A program made the position numbers and the translations under genes. Below the pieces are notes generated by a model. That model saw only the letters and a list, made by a program, of their open reading frames with translations. It was not told the DNA's origin and made no database searches. A stretch of DNA of 35,632 bases from an uncultured Butyricimonas sp. (lineage in GTDB: Bacteria; Bacteroidota; Bacteroidia; Bacteroidales; Marinifilaceae). The stretch is taken from NCBI GenBank assembly GCA_944320555.1, contig CALUHX010000030.1:1-35632 (forward strand), written 5' to 3'. Positions 14,362-22,950 of the stretch are shown here, one piece after another (position 1 is the first letter of the stretch; each line of letters starts with the position of its first letter).

Positions 14362-16838
14362 GGGTCGACATCAAAATACATCCGAATTCCTTTCATTTCT
14401 CCCGCCCGGCAAAGTTTTTCGAACGTTTCTTCCAAGAAAATCTTCAATTTCGAGAGACCTCCCCCCTGTTCTATTTTCACGAACAACTGCAACCTGAACA
14501 CACCGTTGACCTTTCCAATCTGCGGTTCCGCCGGCCCACACACACGATTTCCCAGCTTTTCCCGATACGCCCTCGCCAAACGGTTGCCCGCTTCCCGCAA
14601 ACAACACACATCCCGATGGCGCAGTTCCACCTGAATCAACCGATAGTACGGCGGGTAATGAAACAAGGCCCGCTCCTCGGCCAGCGCGGCATAGAATGCC
14701 TGGAAATCTTCCCTGGCCACCCAATCGTAAACCCGCTCTCCCGGATTGGAGACCTGTATGACGACCTTGCCCCTGTCCTCCCGGCGGCCACACCGGCCAC
14801 TCACCTGAACCAACGTGTCATAAGCCCGCTCCTCGGCCCTGAAATCGGAGAATCCCATCAAGGCGGCCGCGTCCATGACCCCGACCAAGCGGACACCCGC
14901 AAAGTCAAGCCCCTTCGCCACCATTTGCGTCCCCACGAGGACATCTATTTTCCCCGCCTCGAAATCGCCCATGACCTGACGGAACTTCGCCTTGTTTCCC
15001 ATCACATCGGTGTCCACCCGCGCCACACGGCAAGCCGGGAACAATTGGCGCACCTCCTCCTCTATCCGTTCCGTGCCCGGAGGGGATGTGAAAAGATAAC
15101 TCCCCCTGCCACAGGTCTCGCAAACCGAAGGCACCGGGCGCGACCTGCCACAATAATGACAACGCACCTGTCCGTCGCGCATGTGGTAAGTTAAACTGAC
15201 ATCGCAATGCCCGCATTTCAATATCGCCCCGCAGGTGTCACATTGCACATAAGTGGAATAGCCCCGACGGTTATGGAACAATATCACCTGGCCCCCCTCT
15301 CCCAACGTCCTCCCCATCTCGTCAAGCAGGACCGGAGAAAAATGCCCTTTCATCAGTTTCTTGCGACGATACTCCTTAATGTCCACAAAAGTCATCTCCG
15401 GCATCAGCACTCCTCCAAATCGTTGGAGCAAGCGCACGAAGCCATATTTCCCGCTTTCGGCATTCCGGAAACTCTCCAAAGAAGGCGTCGCCGAACCCAA
15501 CAAGATTTTGGCCCCGCACAGCCGTCCCAACATGACCGCCGCGTCGCGGCCATTGTAGCGAGGCGCCGGTTCCTGCTGCTTATAGGAGGGGTCGTGCTCC
15601 TCATCCACAATCACCAGGCCCAAAGCGCGAAAAGGAAGAAATATGGAAGAACGCACGCCCAAGACTATCGGATAAGGGTCGCTCCCGTTTTGCTTACGCC
15701 ACATTTCCGCCCTGGCGCCGTCGGACAACCCGGAATGGTATATTCCGACCTGCCGACCGAACACCCGGCGCAAACGGCGAACCAATTGCACGGTAAGACC
15801 GATTTCGGGAAGCAGGTAAAGGACTTGCTTCCCCTGTTCCAACGCCTTCCGTATAAGGTGAATGTAAATCTCGGTCTTTCCGGAGGATGTCACACCTTGC
15901 AACAGCACACAATCCTTTTCTTGGAAGAGAACCCGGATTTTCTCCATCACCTCCCGCTGCAACGGCGTGAGGCTGTGGACATCCTCCCCGGCCCCCCCCA
16001 CGTCCTCCAACCTACTCGCCTCCATATCCAAAATCCGCAACACACCCCTGTCGCACAAGGCTTTCAATGCCGAGGCGGAAGGACTTATCTGGGCAGCAAA
16101 GGCTTTACGCCCCAACAAGGCGTCGTGCCGCCCGCAATAGTCAATCCAATTACAAAGCAAGGCATATTGAGCCTTGGCCCGTTTCAAAGAGTCCAACACC
16201 TCATGCAACTCCCGCTCCGAAAACGTCCTCCCCCACGCGACAATTTTTTCCCACTTGGGCCTATAAGTCCTATACTCCGTCTCTTGTATTTCAACAACAC
16301 CTTTTTTCACCAATGAATAAATCATCGAAAAATCGCTCATTCCCTGCCGAGCCATCACCGCATATATCTCATCCAGGCGAAACAATTTCCCGTCATGACA
16401 CATATCACGCCCCAAAGCCCGCTCCAAACGACGCATGAATTCCATCTCGCCATCACTCAACGCATTCTCCGACTCGTCATACTCCTTCTCCAAGAAACGC
16501 AGATAGCCCCCGCTTTCCAACCTCAACGAAACAGGAAGCGCCGCCCTCACCACCATTCCCAACGAAGCCATGTAATACTCCGACACCCATCTCAGAAACC
16601 GCAAATACGCGGGGGACAAGGCGAACTCCCCATCGACCACATGGGTTATCATTTTTATTTTGTCGTTTTTCCCATCGGCCTCCCACAAGGCACACACCAC
16701 TCCCGTGTACCATTCTTTTTTACCAAACGGCACGACAACAAGTTTACCTATTCCCACCGTCGGCGCAAGGGCCTCCGGCACCAAATAGGTAAACGAATCT
16801 TTCACTCCCAAAGGAATAATTACTTCCGCATGTAACAA
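14355..16838 (-). CDS. priA: Primosomal protein N' (replication restart helicase PriA)
   Basis: 827 aa, normal for Bacteroidetes PriA. N-terminal DNA-binding region 1-110 (ADVIIPL-like AEVIIPLGVKDSFTYLVP). Walker A GVTSSGKT at 315-322, DEEH at 412-415 followed by YKQQEPAPRYNGRD, and helicase motifs GSATPS, GTQMVAKGLDF and VSGRCGR. Eight zinc-binding Cys at 533, 536, 542, 545, 560, 563, 573 and 576. It unwinds the lagging strand at stalled forks and reloads the replicative helicase. It is the last gene of the run antiporter-cmk-ispH-pfkA-priA, 31 bp after pfkA. Confidence 0.97.
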   Translation of the reverse strand: MLHAEVIIPLGVKDSFTYLVPEALAPTVGIGKLVVVPFGKKEWYTGVVCALWEADGKNDKIKMITHVVDGEFALSPAYLRFLRWVSEYYMASLGMVVRAALPVSLRLESGGYLRFLEKEYDESENALSDGEMEFMRRLERALGRDMCHDGKLFRLDEIYAVMARQGMSDFSMIYSLVKKGVVEIQETEYRTYRPKWEKIVAWGRTFSERELHEVLDSLKRAKAQYALLCNWIDYCGRHDALLGRKAFAAQISPSASALKALCDRGVLRILDMEASRLEDVGGAGEDVHSLTPLQREVMEKIRVLFQEKDCVLLQGVTSSGKTEIYIHLIRKALEQGKQVLYLLPEIGLTVQLVRRLRRVFGRQVGIYHSGLSDGARAEMWRKQNGSDPYPIVLGVRSSIFLPFRALGLVIVDEEHDPSYKQQEPAPRYNGRDAAVMLGRLCGAKILLGSATPSLESFRNAESGKYGFVRLLQRFGGVLMPEMTFVDIKEYRRKKLMKGHFSPVLLDEMGRTLGEGGQVILFHNRRGYSTYVQCDTCGAILKCGHCDVSLTYHMRDGQVRCHYCGRSRPVPSVCETCGRGSYLFTSPPGTERIEEEVRQLFPACRVARVDTDVMGNKAKFRQVMGDFEAGKIDVLVGTQMVAKGLDFAGVRLVGVMDAAALMGFSDFRAEERAYDTLVQVSGRCGRREDRGKVVIQVSNPGERVYDWVAREDFQAFYAALAEERALFHYPPYYRLIQVELRHRDVCCLREAGNRLARAYREKLGNRVCGPAEPQIGKVNGVFRLQLFVKIEQGGGLSKLKIFLEETFEKLCRAGEMKGIRMYFDVDPL

Positions 16839-16869
16839 TGTGTCGTCCTTTTATACCACAACCCACTTT

Positions 16870-17850
16870 TCAAATAGACAAAATGTCCGTCAAACCGACC
16901 AGATTATGGTTCAACTGCTTCGAGTTCTTAATCGCTTTGTTGAACGGCACATGCACGATGTCCTTGTTCATAAGCCCGACCATGATGCTCGTTTGATCGT
17001 CCAGCAAGGCATCAACCGCCGCCACGCCAAGCGTGCTCGCCATCACCCGATCGAAAGCCGAAGGGGACCCTCCCCGCTGAATATGGCCCAGAACCGTCAC
17101 GCGCACATCGTACTCGGGATGGCGTTGGGATATTTGTTCCGCTATCGTATAGGCACCTCCCGACTTATCCCCCTCCGCCACGATGACGATGCCACTGGAT
17201 TTATGGGGCTTGTAATCATGCTCCAGATATTTGTCCAAATCGTTCACATCGGTACGGATTTCCGGCACCAACACGGCTTCCGCCCCCGTGGCCACCGCCG
17301 ACCGCAATGCGATAAATCCCGCATCCCGTCCCATCACCTCGATGAAGAACAACCGATTGTGAGCGCTCGCCGTGTCGCGAATCTTATCCACAGCCTCGAC
17401 GACCGTGTTCACAGCCGTGTCGTATCCTATGGTGTAATCCGTGCCGTACAAGTCGTTGTCTATCGTTCCCGGTATCCCCACCACATGCAAATCATGCTCC
17501 TGGCACAGAGCGCGGGCACCGGAGAATGTTCCATCCCCGCCAATCACGACCAATCCGTCCAGTCCCACCTTTTTAATCTGCTCGTAAGCCTTTGCCCGTC
17601 CTTCCACCGTCTTAAACTCCCTGCTCCGAGCCGTTTTCAATATCGTCCCTCCCCGCTGAATAATGTTGCTCACATCGTGAGACTCCATTTTTTTCATATT
17701 TCCCTCTATCAACCCCTCGTAACCATAAAAAATACCATACGCCTCACAGCCATTATATATGGCAGCACGAACCACGGCACGAATCGCCGCATTCATTCCC
17801 GGCGCGTCCCCTCCGGATGTCAAAACTCCAATTTTTTTAATCTTTCCCAT
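16870..17850 (-). CDS. pfkA: ATP-dependent 6-phosphofructokinase
   Basis: 326 aa. LTSGGDAPGMNAAIR binds nucleotide; the GGDGT motif has Gly where pyrophosphate-dependent enzymes have Asp; PGTIDND holds the catalytic Asp with Gly before Thr, again the ATP type; MGRDAGF and the later GHIQRGG complete the active site. It phosphorylates fructose 6-phosphate in glycolysis. It lies 10 bp after ispH and 31 bp before priA, so it is probably co-transcribed with them. Confidence 0.96.
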   Translation of the reverse strand: MGKIKKIGVLTSGGDAPGMNAAIRAVVRAAIYNGCEAYGIFYGYEGLIEGNMKKMESHDVSNIIQRGGTILKTARSREFKTVEGRAKAYEQIKKVGLDGLVVIGGDGTFSGARALCQEHDLHVVGIPGTIDNDLYGTDYTIGYDTAVNTVVEAVDKIRDTASAHNRLFFIEVMGRDAGFIALRSAVATGAEAVLVPEIRTDVNDLDKYLEHDYKPHKSSGIVIVAEGDKSGGAYTIAEQISQRHPEYDVRVTVLGHIQRGGSPSAFDRVMASTLGVAAVDALLDDQTSIMVGLMNKDIVHVPFNKAIKNSKQLNHNLVGLTDILSI

Positions 17851-17860
17851 ATTCTTTCAG

Positions 17861-18715
17861 TTAAGGATTAATCTTTTCTATTTTTCCCGCAATTTCTTCC
17901 ATCACCCATTTGGGCGTGGAAGTGGCTCCGCTGATTCCAACAGACGCCGCACCCCTCAACATATCATCCCGCAAATCCCCCACCCCTTGGACAAAATAGG
18001 TGCGAGGATTTGTTTCCCGGCAAACGGCGAACAACTGCCGCCCGTTGGAACTTTTTTCTCCACTCACAAAAATAATCACATCATGCTTCAAAGCAAACTC
18101 TCGCAATTGAGGGATGCGATTCGCCACTTTCCGGCAAATCGTATCGTTCACCTCCACCCCGCTTTTCGCGTTCGCCTTCACCAACTCGACGATTTTTTTA
18201 AAACCATCCAAACTTTTGGTCGTTTGAGAAAACAATATGATTGGTTTTGTAAAATCTATTTGTTCAACGTCTTTCTCGCTCTCAACGATTAAAGCATTGC
18301 CGTTCGTTTGGGCCACCAACCCGTTCACCTCGGCATGCCCCCGTTTCCCATAAATCACCACCTGCCCTCCATCCCCCACTCCCCGCTCGTAAGCCTCCCG
18401 TATTTTTTTCTGCAAATTCAATACCACAGGACAGGACGCGTCTATTATCTCCACTTGATTCTTTTTCGCAGTCTCGTAAGAACTCGGCGGCTCCCCGTGG
18501 GCCCGGAACAAAACCCGGCATCCCCGCAAGCGGCCAAACTCGTCATGGTCTATCGTATGCAATCCCAATTTCTTCAACCTATCGACCTCCAAGCTATTGT
18601 GCACGATATCCCCGATGCAATAAAGGGGACCTCTACGCAGTTCTTCCTCGGCCTTGGTTATCGCGTTCACGACACCGAAACAAAATCCCGAATTCTTGTC
18701 AATCTCGACTCTCAT
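17861..18715 (-). CDS. ispH: 4-hydroxy-3-methylbut-2-enyl diphosphate reductase
   Basis: 284 aa. The three Fe-S cluster Cys are at 12 (SGFCFGV), 95 (DASCPVV) and 194 (NDTICRK). Substrate-contacting His39 (IVHN), His73 (RAHGE) and His127 with the catalytic Glu129 (GHAEV) are present, as are SQTT and the GISGATSTP end motif. It catalyses the last step of the MEP isoprenoid pathway. The start codon lies inside the cmk 3' end (17-bp overlap), which points to translational coupling. Confidence 0.97.
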   Translation of the reverse strand: MRVEIDKNSGFCFGVVNAITKAEEELRRGPLYCIGDIVHNSLEVDRLKKLGLHTIDHDEFGRLRGCRVLFRAHGEPPSSYETAKKNQVEIIDASCPVVLNLQKKIREAYERGVGDGGQVVIYGKRGHAEVNGLVAQTNGNALIVESEKDVEQIDFTKPIILFSQTTKSLDGFKKIVELVKANAKSGVEVNDTICRKVANRIPQLREFALKHDVIIFVSGEKSSNGRQLFAVCRETNPRTYFVQGVGDLRDDMLRGAASVGISGATSTPKWVMEEIAGKIEKINP

Positions 18716-19406
18716 ACTTCCGCATAATTATCGCCGCCATTTCCCGCACCTCCTCGTCTATCGTCAGATTTCCATTGTCAATCTCGACAGCGTCAGGAAC
18801 TTTTCTTAACGGACTCACAGCCCGGTGCTCGTCGATATAATCCCGCTTCTCCACATTCGCCCTCACCTCGTCAAAGGTCACCGTTTCCCCTTTGGCCAAC
18901 AGTTCCCGATAACGCCGTTCGGCCCGGACTTCAGAAGAGGCCGTCAAAAAAAACTTCACGTCCGCGTCCGGAAACACGACACTGCCAATATCCCGGCCAT
19001 CCATAATCACCGCCCCCTCTTTCGCCATTTCCCGCTGTTTTTCCACCAAAACTTTCCTCACCACAGGCAATGCCGCTATCAGGCTCACTTTATCCGACAC
19101 TTCCATCCCCCTAATCATATCTTCCACCAACTCGCCGTCCAAATAGGACTCATACCGCTTCTTCCCCTCGTTGTACAGGAATCCTATTTTCAATGCGGGA
19201 AGCAACGAACCCAATCTTTCTTCGTCAACCACCCCATCGTGAATCACGCCTTCCCGCAAAGCCTTCAACGTCACCACCCGATACATGGCACCGGTATCTA
19301 TATAGGTGAACCCCAACCGGGCCGCCAACAATTTCGACACGGTGCTTTTCCCCGTAGAAGAATATCCGTCCACCGCAACGATAAAACCTTTTCTTTTCTT
19401 TTCCAT
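18699..19406 (-). CDS. cmk: Cytidylate kinase
   Basis: 235 aa. P-loop GYSSTGKST at 14-22, YIDTGAMYRVVTL, DGRDIGSVVFPDADVKFFLTA and the lid region RAERRYRELL are all as expected. It phosphorylates CMP and dCMP. It starts 17 bp after the antiporter stop and overlaps ispH by 17 bp. Confidence 0.97.
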   Translation of the reverse strand: MEKKRKGFIVAVDGYSSTGKSTVSKLLAARLGFTYIDTGAMYRVVTLKALREGVIHDGVVDEERLGSLLPALKIGFLYNEGKKRYESYLDGELVEDMIRGMEVSDKVSLIAALPVVRKVLVEKQREMAKEGAVIMDGRDIGSVVFPDADVKFFLTASSEVRAERRYRELLAKGETVTFDEVRANVEKRDYIDEHRAVSPLRKVPDAVEIDNGNLTIDEEVREMAAIIMRKYESRD

Positions 19407-19423
19407 AGCTCAAGAAAATTTTC

Positions 19424-21532
19424 TCATAAAGGTATGTTATTCCACATATATCCACCTTCCATTGAACTCGCCTGCTCCGGATAAAGCAACACGTAGCTGT
19501 ATCCCGCCCAACACTGTTCCAAATATCCCGGCAAACGACTCATCACCGGATGGTAAGAGATTCCTTTTCTGCGGCTCATCACAAACCACAAGCAATCGTC
19601 CGTCTTCGGGTCCAGGGATTGCAAATTATCCCACATATTGCCTTTCACGAAATCAACATTGGCCAAAGTCCTCCGCCCATGATGCGGACGCAAATATTCC
19701 GATGTGCCCTCCGACGCATGAAATATGACCTTGGCTCCGGAATTTTCAGCCAACGACCAGATTCTTTTCAGCCAAATCTGAAAACCCGCCTCCTTTTCCG
19801 CCTCGTCCGGCACCATGACAAGATGGCGCTTGATAGTCGACAAGGGTTGCTCCGAACAATAAATAAACGTGGTGACATTGCACTGCATCAACACATCCCC
19901 CACCACTTTCCCAATCCACAATCCCAACACGTTGGATATCGCCGGTATCGAAGAGAAGGTCTGGGCGCGCTGATGCATCCCCAGGACGATATCCGTTATG
20001 TTCTGTTCCCGCACGACACTCACAATCGCATTGGAAATGTTCACATCATAACGCAACAATTGTTGCAAATAAACATCGGAAGCCGCCGCGCTTTTGGCCG
20101 CTATGTCGAGCACTTTCTGCCCCCGCTTCTCGATACCCGCATCGTTCGCCTTGTTGTTGATGGCATACAAGGCATACACGCCCGTACTCTTTTTCGGACG
20201 CCGCAACATCGAACTTAATGCGACAAGCTCGTCCACAGACCGCTCATTGGACACAGGTATCAAAATATGTTCCTCCTGCCGGGATGTCCCATCCTCCTCT
20301 TCCCGCACATTGTTCATGGCAATATTATGCGCCCCTCTTTGCGTGGCAAAACTGGAAACGACACATGTGGCCAGAATCATCAAAATCGTCCCATTCAACA
20401 CGCTCTCGTTCAAAAGCCGAATCGGTTCCCCGGTTTCCGTTTCCCCCAAAATCACACTGTAACCGACCATCACCGCCGCAAGCGTGGCCGCCACGTGGGC
20501 GCTACTTAATCCGAAAATCACGGTCCGTTGGTCTTTGGAAAGGCGGAATGTCTTTTGGGTAAGCCACGCCGCAATGAATTTCGCCAATGTAATCAACGCT
20601 ATCATCACCGCCGCCACTTTGATACTTTCCCAATCCCGGAAGAAAGCACGGTAATCAATCAACATTCCCACTCCTATCAGAAAAAACGGAATGAAAAGCG
20701 CGTTCCCCACAAACTCCACCCGGCTCATCAAAGGCGAAGTATGCGGTATCAGCCTGTTCAAAGCGATTCCCGCCAAAAAGGCGCCAATGATCGGTTCCAA
20801 GCCAGCCAGATGGGCGAAATAAGACCCCAAAAAGACCAACACCAAAACAAAAATGTACTGGGATATGCTATCGCTACACTGCTTGAAAAACCAATGCGCC
20901 AACAACGGGAAAAGGAACACGATGACCACCACACAAATAACGACGGATATTCCCAACTTCCACCAAAACATGTCGTCAACCGTTCCCGTAGCCATGCCCA
21001 CAATCACCGTAAGCAGCAACAAGGCCAGCGTGTCCGTAATCACCGTTCCCCCGACCGCTATCGTGACCGCCTTGTCCCGCGCGATTCCCAACTTGCTGAC
21101 AATCGGATATGCGATAAGCGTTTGAGAGGCAAAAAGCCCCGCCAACAATATCGAAGAATAAATCGGGAATCCCAAAACATAATACCCGGCCAAAACTCCC
21201 AAACCAAGGGGAACGCCAAAGGTATACAAGCCAAAAACCAGACTCCGCCAACTGTTGCGTTTAAAATCCGACATGTCCATGTCGAGCCCCGACAAAAACA
21301 TGATATAAAGCAAACCTGCCGTCCCCGAAAGGATAATGCTACTGTCCCTCAACACCAGATTCAATCCGTGAGGACCAATCACCGCACCGGCAATGATGAG
21401 CCCCAGCAAATAAGGAACCTTGAGCTTGTTCAAAATCAAGGGAGCCACCAAAATAATCACCAAAATCAGCAGAAACTTCAAGATGGGATCTTCAAGCGGC
21501 AAGGTCAAATCTATTTGCGAAAGTAATAACAT
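19424..21532 (-). CDS. Cation:proton antiporter (CPA2 family) with universal-stress-like C-terminal region
   Basis: 702 aa. Residues ~15-400 form about 12 membrane segments of the Na+/H+ exchanger fold (VPYLLGLIIAGAVIGPHGL, GLLYIMFLSGLDMD, GLEPIIGAFLAGIALN). The ion-site motif reads GGTVITDTLALL with Thr166-Asp167, not the Asp-Asp of electrogenic members, so electroneutral exchange is more likely. Residues ~420-702 are soluble and resemble two universal-stress-type domains (EEHILIPVSNERSVDELVAL; RHLVMVPDEAE), probably a regulatory part. It is the first gene of the run cmk-ispH-pfkA-priA, only 17 bp from cmk. Substrate ion not determinable. Confidence 0.88.
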   Translation of the reverse strand: MLLLSQIDLTLPLEDPILKFLLILVIILVAPLILNKLKVPYLLGLIIAGAVIGPHGLNLVLRDSSIILSGTAGLLYIMFLSGLDMDMSDFKRNSWRSLVFGLYTFGVPLGLGVLAGYYVLGFPIYSSILLAGLFASQTLIAYPIVSKLGIARDKAVTIAVGGTVITDTLALLLLTVIVGMATGTVDDMFWWKLGISVVICVVVIVFLFPLLAHWFFKQCSDSISQYIFVLVLVFLGSYFAHLAGLEPIIGAFLAGIALNRLIPHTSPLMSRVEFVGNALFIPFFLIGVGMLIDYRAFFRDWESIKVAAVMIALITLAKFIAAWLTQKTFRLSKDQRTVIFGLSSAHVAATLAAVMVGYSVILGETETGEPIRLLNESVLNGTILMILATCVVSSFATQRGAHNIAMNNVREEEDGTSRQEEHILIPVSNERSVDELVALSSMLRRPKKSTGVYALYAINNKANDAGIEKRGQKVLDIAAKSAAASDVYLQQLLRYDVNISNAIVSVVREQNITDIVLGMHQRAQTFSSIPAISNVLGLWIGKVVGDVLMQCNVTTFIYCSEQPLSTIKRHLVMVPDEAEKEAGFQIWLKRIWSLAENSGAKVIFHASEGTSEYLRPHHGRRTLANVDFVKGNMWDNLQSLDPKTDDCLWFVMSRRKGISYHPVMSRLPGYLEQCWAGYSYVLLYPEQASSMEGGYMWNNIPL

Positions 21533-21557
21533 ATCCAGACATTGTTTATTTCACACG

Positions 21558-21565
21558 CAAAAATA
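21558..21565 (-). promoter_or_regulatory. Possible -7 box of the antiporter operon (TATTTTTG)
   Basis: Exact TAnnTTTG on the minus strand, ~26 bp before the antiporter ATG, lying in the T-run of the preceding terminator. No -33 TTTG at the right distance. Confidence 0.4.
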
Positions 21566-21598
21566 AAAAAAAGGATTAATCATCACGACTAATCCTTT
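21566..21598 (-). terminator. Intrinsic terminator after the 276-aa protein gene
   Basis: Perfect 9-bp stem AAAGGATTA/TAATCCTTT (21570-21578 with 21590-21598), 11-nt loop, followed on the minus strand by a T-rich run. It separates this gene from the antiporter operon. Confidence 0.85.
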
Positions 21599-21617
21599 CC
21601 ATATTTTCTGGACAAAA

Positions 21618-22448
21618 TCACCCCACGATCTTCAACAACTCCTTAGCCTTCTCCATCATTGCTTGATTGGCAGACTTTTTGGCCAATTCGTCCGCTATCT
21701 CCGCATACTTCTTGGCAATGTCCGTAAAGCCGCATTTCTCAGATATCAAAACATAGTTATAAATGGCGTCAAAATCCGTCTTCGACTCAACAGTTTTACC
21801 CGCCCACAATTGAATCACCTTAAGACGAGACACATCGGTCATTATCTCCAAGGCTCCGTCCGTGATTTCCTTTATCATCTTCCGATTTTCCGGGAAATAA
21901 CGGAACAATTTCCGGGCCTTGTAGAAATAGTCCTCCGAATTCCGTTCGGCCCTCAACTGGCGAATGTAGAAATAATCGGCGACCACGTCATAATGCTCAT
22001 ACCCCGTATTCTTCAAAATTTCAAGCTGCCGCTCGTACTCGGCCCTGTCCGTGTTGTAGAATTTCTCCAAATACCCCACAAACGTGTCATCCAATTTCTG
22101 CATCACATCGTCTTTCGAATAGCATTGGATAAACTTGGCCTGATTGTCGAACAGATACTTAAACTGGGGAGCATGCACGTCATTCACATAATCCCGAATA
22201 ATTTTCCAATTACACTCTTTCAGATAATCCGATTCTTTTTGAGTCTTAAAATACCGCTGCACGAAATCACTGTTCGACTTCCCTTGCCGTTTTAATTCCT
22301 CAAGCAACTGAATCGTCGTTTGCGAATCCGCCGGATTAGCCTCAAATTTTTTCACCAGATTGTCCAATGTACTTACCTCTTTTTCGTTGGCCATCCCAAC
22401 AAAACCAAACAATAGCGTACTTACTAATAATACAATTTTTGTCATCAT
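21618..22448 (-). CDS. Secreted helical protein of unknown function
   Basis: 276 aa. Signal peptide (KIVLLVSTLLFGFVGMA) with no lipobox Cys, so periplasmic or secreted. The mature part is predicted all-helical, with TPR-like spacing near the end (FDAIYNYVLISEKCGFTDIAKKYAEIADELA). The segment around residues 78-125 (CNWKIIRDYVNDVHAPQFKY) resembles the helical region that follows the thioredoxin domain in many Bacteroidetes thioredoxin-family proteins, but no thioredoxin domain or CXXC is present here. It stands alone: terminator behind it, possible promoter in front. Function unknown. Confidence 0.8.
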   Translation of the reverse strand: MMTKIVLLVSTLLFGFVGMANEKEVSTLDNLVKKFEANPADSQTTIQLLEELKRQGKSNSDFVQRYFKTQKESDYLKECNWKIIRDYVNDVHAPQFKYLFDNQAKFIQCYSKDDVMQKLDDTFVGYLEKFYNTDRAEYERQLEILKNTGYEHYDVVADYFYIRQLRAERNSEDYFYKARKLFRYFPENRKMIKEITDGALEIMTDVSRLKVIQLWAGKTVESKTDFDAIYNYVLISEKCGFTDIAKKYAEIADELAKKSANQAMMEKAKELLKIVG

Positions 22449-22566
22449 ACTTTTATTACTTTTGTTCCAAACTTCACCTATAAAACACTTTTAGGGGCAA
22501 AAAGGGTGAATCAAAAATCGATTTTAACTTAATGTTTAACACACATTAATCTTAGTAATCATATTG

Positions 22567-22574
22567 CAAAAATA
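22567..22574 (-). promoter_or_regulatory. Possible -7 box upstream of the 276-aa protein gene
   Basis: TATTTTTG followed by C on the minus strand, in a 228-bp AT-rich gap, giving a leader of ~110 nt. The gap also holds a 10-bp inverted pair (ggggcaaaaa at 22494-22503 and its complement at 22612-22621). No -33 TTTG at 19-21 nt. Confidence 0.4.
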
Positions 22575-22676
22575 CAATTGTATGATATTCAATGTATTAT
22601 ATAATATCACATTTTTGCCCCACCAAGGATAACATTGTTAAAAAAGCAAACACATAATAAGTATGAGACTTCTCCC

Positions 22677-22943
22677 TTATGGATTGTCAATCAATTTACT
22701 GATTATCAATACTATTATAAGAACAACAGCTATTGTCAAAGACCAACGCAACGTCATTTGCCGACTTTTTTTCGCCTCCTCCTCTTCTTCCTGTCCACCC
22801 CCATCCTTTTCCAAGGCCAACTCGTTCAACAATTCCACGTGCCCTTTTACTCGCAACCAAGATTCCACTTCTTGCTCGTCCAACTCATTCCGCTGACTCA
22901 GAATCTTGTGCGCAAACGCGATATCTTCGTCTCTATATTTCAT
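22677..22943 (-). CDS. Small membrane protein resembling a FecR N-terminal region
   Basis: 88 aa from the ATG at 22943, 7 bp after the TolC-like stop; an earlier in-frame ATG at 22991 would overlap that gene by 41 bp and is less likely. Residues 1-50 are a charged helical region (EDIAFAHKILSQRNELDEQE, then VESWLRVKGHVELLNEL), followed by an acidic linker (GGGQEEEEEAKKSRQ) and one membrane helix (LTIAVVLIIVLIISKLI). The layout of short helical domain with an acidic ESWL motif, linker and TM resembles the cytoplasmic and membrane part of FecR proteins, without the periplasmic domain. It is the last gene of the RND efflux operon. Real-gene confidence is good; relation to FecR is a guess. Confidence 0.7.
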   Translation of the reverse strand: MKYRDEDIAFAHKILSQRNELDEQEVESWLRVKGHVELLNELALEKDGGGQEEEEEAKKSRQMTLRWSLTIAVVLIIVLIISKLIDNP

Positions 22944-22950
22944 TTTAATT

